Below are positions 4,172 through 5,556 of a stretch of 5,556 nucleotides of DNA, piece by piece; positions within the stretch are counted from its first letter, which is position 1; the number at the start of each line of letters is the position of its first letter. Below the pieces are notes generated by a model, which made no database searches, was not told the DNA's origin, and saw only the letters and a list, made by a program, of their open reading frames with translations. The DNA is from Methylomonas sp. Its GTDB lineage: Bacteria; Pseudomonadota; Gammaproteobacteria; Methylococcales; Methylomonadaceae. Location: the NCBI GenBank assembly GCA_026988195.1, contig JALSLS010000493.1, positions 1 through 5,556 of the forward strand, written 5' to 3'. Position numbers and translations under genes: made by a program.

Positions 4172-5556
4172 CTAGCATTCAAACAACTTGTTATTTTCTA
4201 TCTTATAAACCTTATCAACCAGCCTCAAGCCTGCCTTTCTATGGGTAACCATAATTAAGGTTTTACCCTTAGCTATAACCTCTAAAGCGTCTAACACTTC
4301 ATTCTCAGTTTGTTTATCCAAACCTTCCGTAGGTTCGTCTAATAAAATAACCGGTGCATTTTTTAAGTACACTCGCGCCAAAGCAATTCTTCTTGCTTCT
4401 CCCCCCGACACTTTTGCTCCATGCTCTCCTACCCAAGTATTTAAACCTTCAGGTAGCTGTGCAATAAATTTTTGTAACCCTGCGCTCCTTATGGCTAGGT
4501 TGATTTCAGCATCTGAGGCCATTGGCTTGGCAATCAGTAAGTTCTGTTTAATTGTTGCCGCAAACAGCTCAGTATTTTGTGATAACACTGCAAACTGTTG
4601 CATTAAATGATCTGATAAAATATCTCGATAATGAATGCCTGCATAATCAATAGTCCCGTGCTGAGGGTCATAAAAACGCATAATCAACTGTAATAGTGTG
4701 CTTTTTCCTGCTCCGCTTTCACCCACAATAGCGATTTTTGTTCCTTGGGGAATATGCAAGCAAATATCCTCTAAAACCCAATCAGATTGATCTGAATAAC
4801 GAAAACTAAGCTTATTTATAGTTAATGCGCCCTTAGCTTTAATCTGTTTAGCTTGTTTGGGTTCTATAATTAGCGGCTGTAGGTCAGCAATAGCTTTTAT
4901 TCGTTTTGCCGCAGTTTGTGTTTTAGCCAACATTTGCATAGCTGCTGACAGGGGCATCACTAATTCAAACATAGCCAAGACACAAAAAACCAACATCAGC
5001 AAAATAGGGCCAGAAATAGCTTGTTGTTGAAACAGCCAAACGCCAACAACCAGGCTAACAACAACCATCAGCTGGGAAACAAATAAAGTTATTGCTGTTG
5101 ATAATGCGGCTAGTTGATTATTATTCCTTTGTGTTGCTATTAATTGTTCAGAAAGACTTAGTAATTGCGTTTTAAATCGCGTATAGGCATTAAACACTTT
5201 AAGCTCATTAATATTTTGCAAAATTTTAATTTGCTCTACTTTAAATTGTGCTGTTTGCACTGTAATTTGTTTAGCGCCTATACGCCCTAATCGATTAAAG
5301 ACCCAAGGAATAGCAATAGCTGTTATCAATAAAAAAAACAGTACAAATTGACTTATGCCTATGGAGTAATAGGCTATAAACCCAGCAACCGCTCCACCTC
5401 CCAAAAAGGCGATAACAAAAGGGGAACATAGCCTAAGATATAGTGCATCTAATGCATCAATATCTTGAGTTAAACTATGCAATAAATCCCCACTCTGCTT
5501 CATTGCCAAATGTCCTGGTGTCAGCGGGATTAGTTTTGCAAAAAACCAGCAACGAA
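4172..5556 (-). CDS. cydC: Thiol reductant ABC exporter subunit CydC, N-terminus outside window
   Basis: CydC pairs with CydD to export cysteine and glutathione to the periplasm, which is needed for cytochrome bd assembly. The 460 residues in the window (first full codon at 5554) hold most of the membrane domain, with spans near 45-70, 150-175 and 180-205, then a complete ATPase. The ATPase has Walker A GESGAGKST (278-286), Q-loop Q326, signature SGGEA (383-387), Walker B VILLDEP with E407, D-loop TEGLD and switch H438. RCWFFAKLIPLTPGHLA at the cut end aligns with E. coli CydC about 95 residues from its start, and GDLLHSLTQDIDALDALYLR follows the CydC pattern, so CydC is favoured over CydD or MsbA. 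The frame is open to the edge, so an apparent TTG start at 5509 is not real. The protein stops about 20 residues after the H-loop, shorter than E. coli CydC by roughly 20. Confidence 0.9.
   Translation of the reverse strand, partial: RCWFFAKLIPLTPGHLAMKQSGDLLHSLTQDIDALDALYLRLCSPFVIAFLGGGAVAGFIAYYSIGISQFVLFFLLITAIAIPWVFNRLGRIGAKQITVQTAQFKVEQIKILQNINELKVFNAYTRFKTQLLSLSEQLIATQRNNNQLAALSTAITLFVSQLMVVVSLVVGVWLFQQQAISGPILLMLVFCVLAMFELVMPLSAAMQMLAKTQTAAKRIKAIADLQPLIIEPKQAKQIKAKGALTINKLSFRYSDQSDWVLEDICLHIPQGTKIAIVGESGAGKSTLLQLIMRFYDPQHGTIDYAGIHYRDILSDHLMQQFAVLSQNTELFAATIKQNLLIAKPMASDAEINLAIRSAGLQKFIAQLPEGLNTWVGEHGAKVSGGEARRIALARVYLKNAPVILLDEPTEGLDKQTENEVLDALEVIAKGKTLIMVTHRKAGLRLVDKVYKIENNKLFEC

Noticed and set aside
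5507..5509. TTG as the start codon of the ABC transporter gene, giving a 445-residue protein
   Set aside because: The frame stays open through all 15 full codons upstream to the window edge, and those codons read as the CydC segment RCWFFAKLIPLTPGH. The true start is outside the window.

Overview
The window looks like chromosomal DNA from an AT-rich gammaproteobacterium. The evidence is a yciB-yciI-bolA-peptidylprolyl isomerase cluster, a DUF1244 gene and a CydC exporter gene, whose proteins all read as proteobacterial. The intergenic spaces carry REP-like palindromes that begin with GTAG. The order cannot be fixed from sequence alone; Methylococcales or Thiotrichales would fit, but that is inference. 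I see no phage, plasmid, CRISPR, tRNA or rRNA gene and no transposase.

Layout. Bases 1-286 hold no gene. They contain a 97-bp element bounded by 13-bp inverted repeats with a GC-rich REP-like core. On the minus strand, 1307 down to 287 encodes a two-gene unit: a DUF1244 protein followed, with a 26-bp overlap, by a class I SAM-dependent methyltransferase. A short divergent promoter region (1308-1393) separates this unit from a plus-strand run. That run is a 104-residue protein of unknown function (1394-1708), then yciB (1775-2311), yciI (2317-2619), bolA (2616-2882) and a lipoprotein parvulin-type peptidylprolyl isomerase (2894-3973). The space between the convergent isomerase and cydC genes (3974-4171) is almost filled by a 157-bp imperfect palindrome, which is two GTAG-type REP hairpins head to head inside longer inverted arms. 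From 4172 to the right edge, on the minus strand, runs cydC, the ABC exporter subunit needed for cytochrome bd assembly. Its N-terminal part lies outside the window.

How the genes relate. yciI, bolA and the isomerase are packed tightly (4-bp overlap, 11-bp gap) behind yciB and are very likely co-transcribed. The products act in different places: YciB in the inner membrane, YciI and BolA in the cytoplasm (BolA with monothiol glutaredoxin in Fe-S and redox handling), and the isomerase as a lipid-anchored envelope folding factor. CydC exports thiols to the periplasm and so is also linked to envelope redox state, but it belongs to another transcription unit.

No clearly new system is evident. The items most worth a second look are the two intergenic palindromic elements, the long Ala/Lys-rich tail on the isomerase and the unrecognised 104-residue protein.
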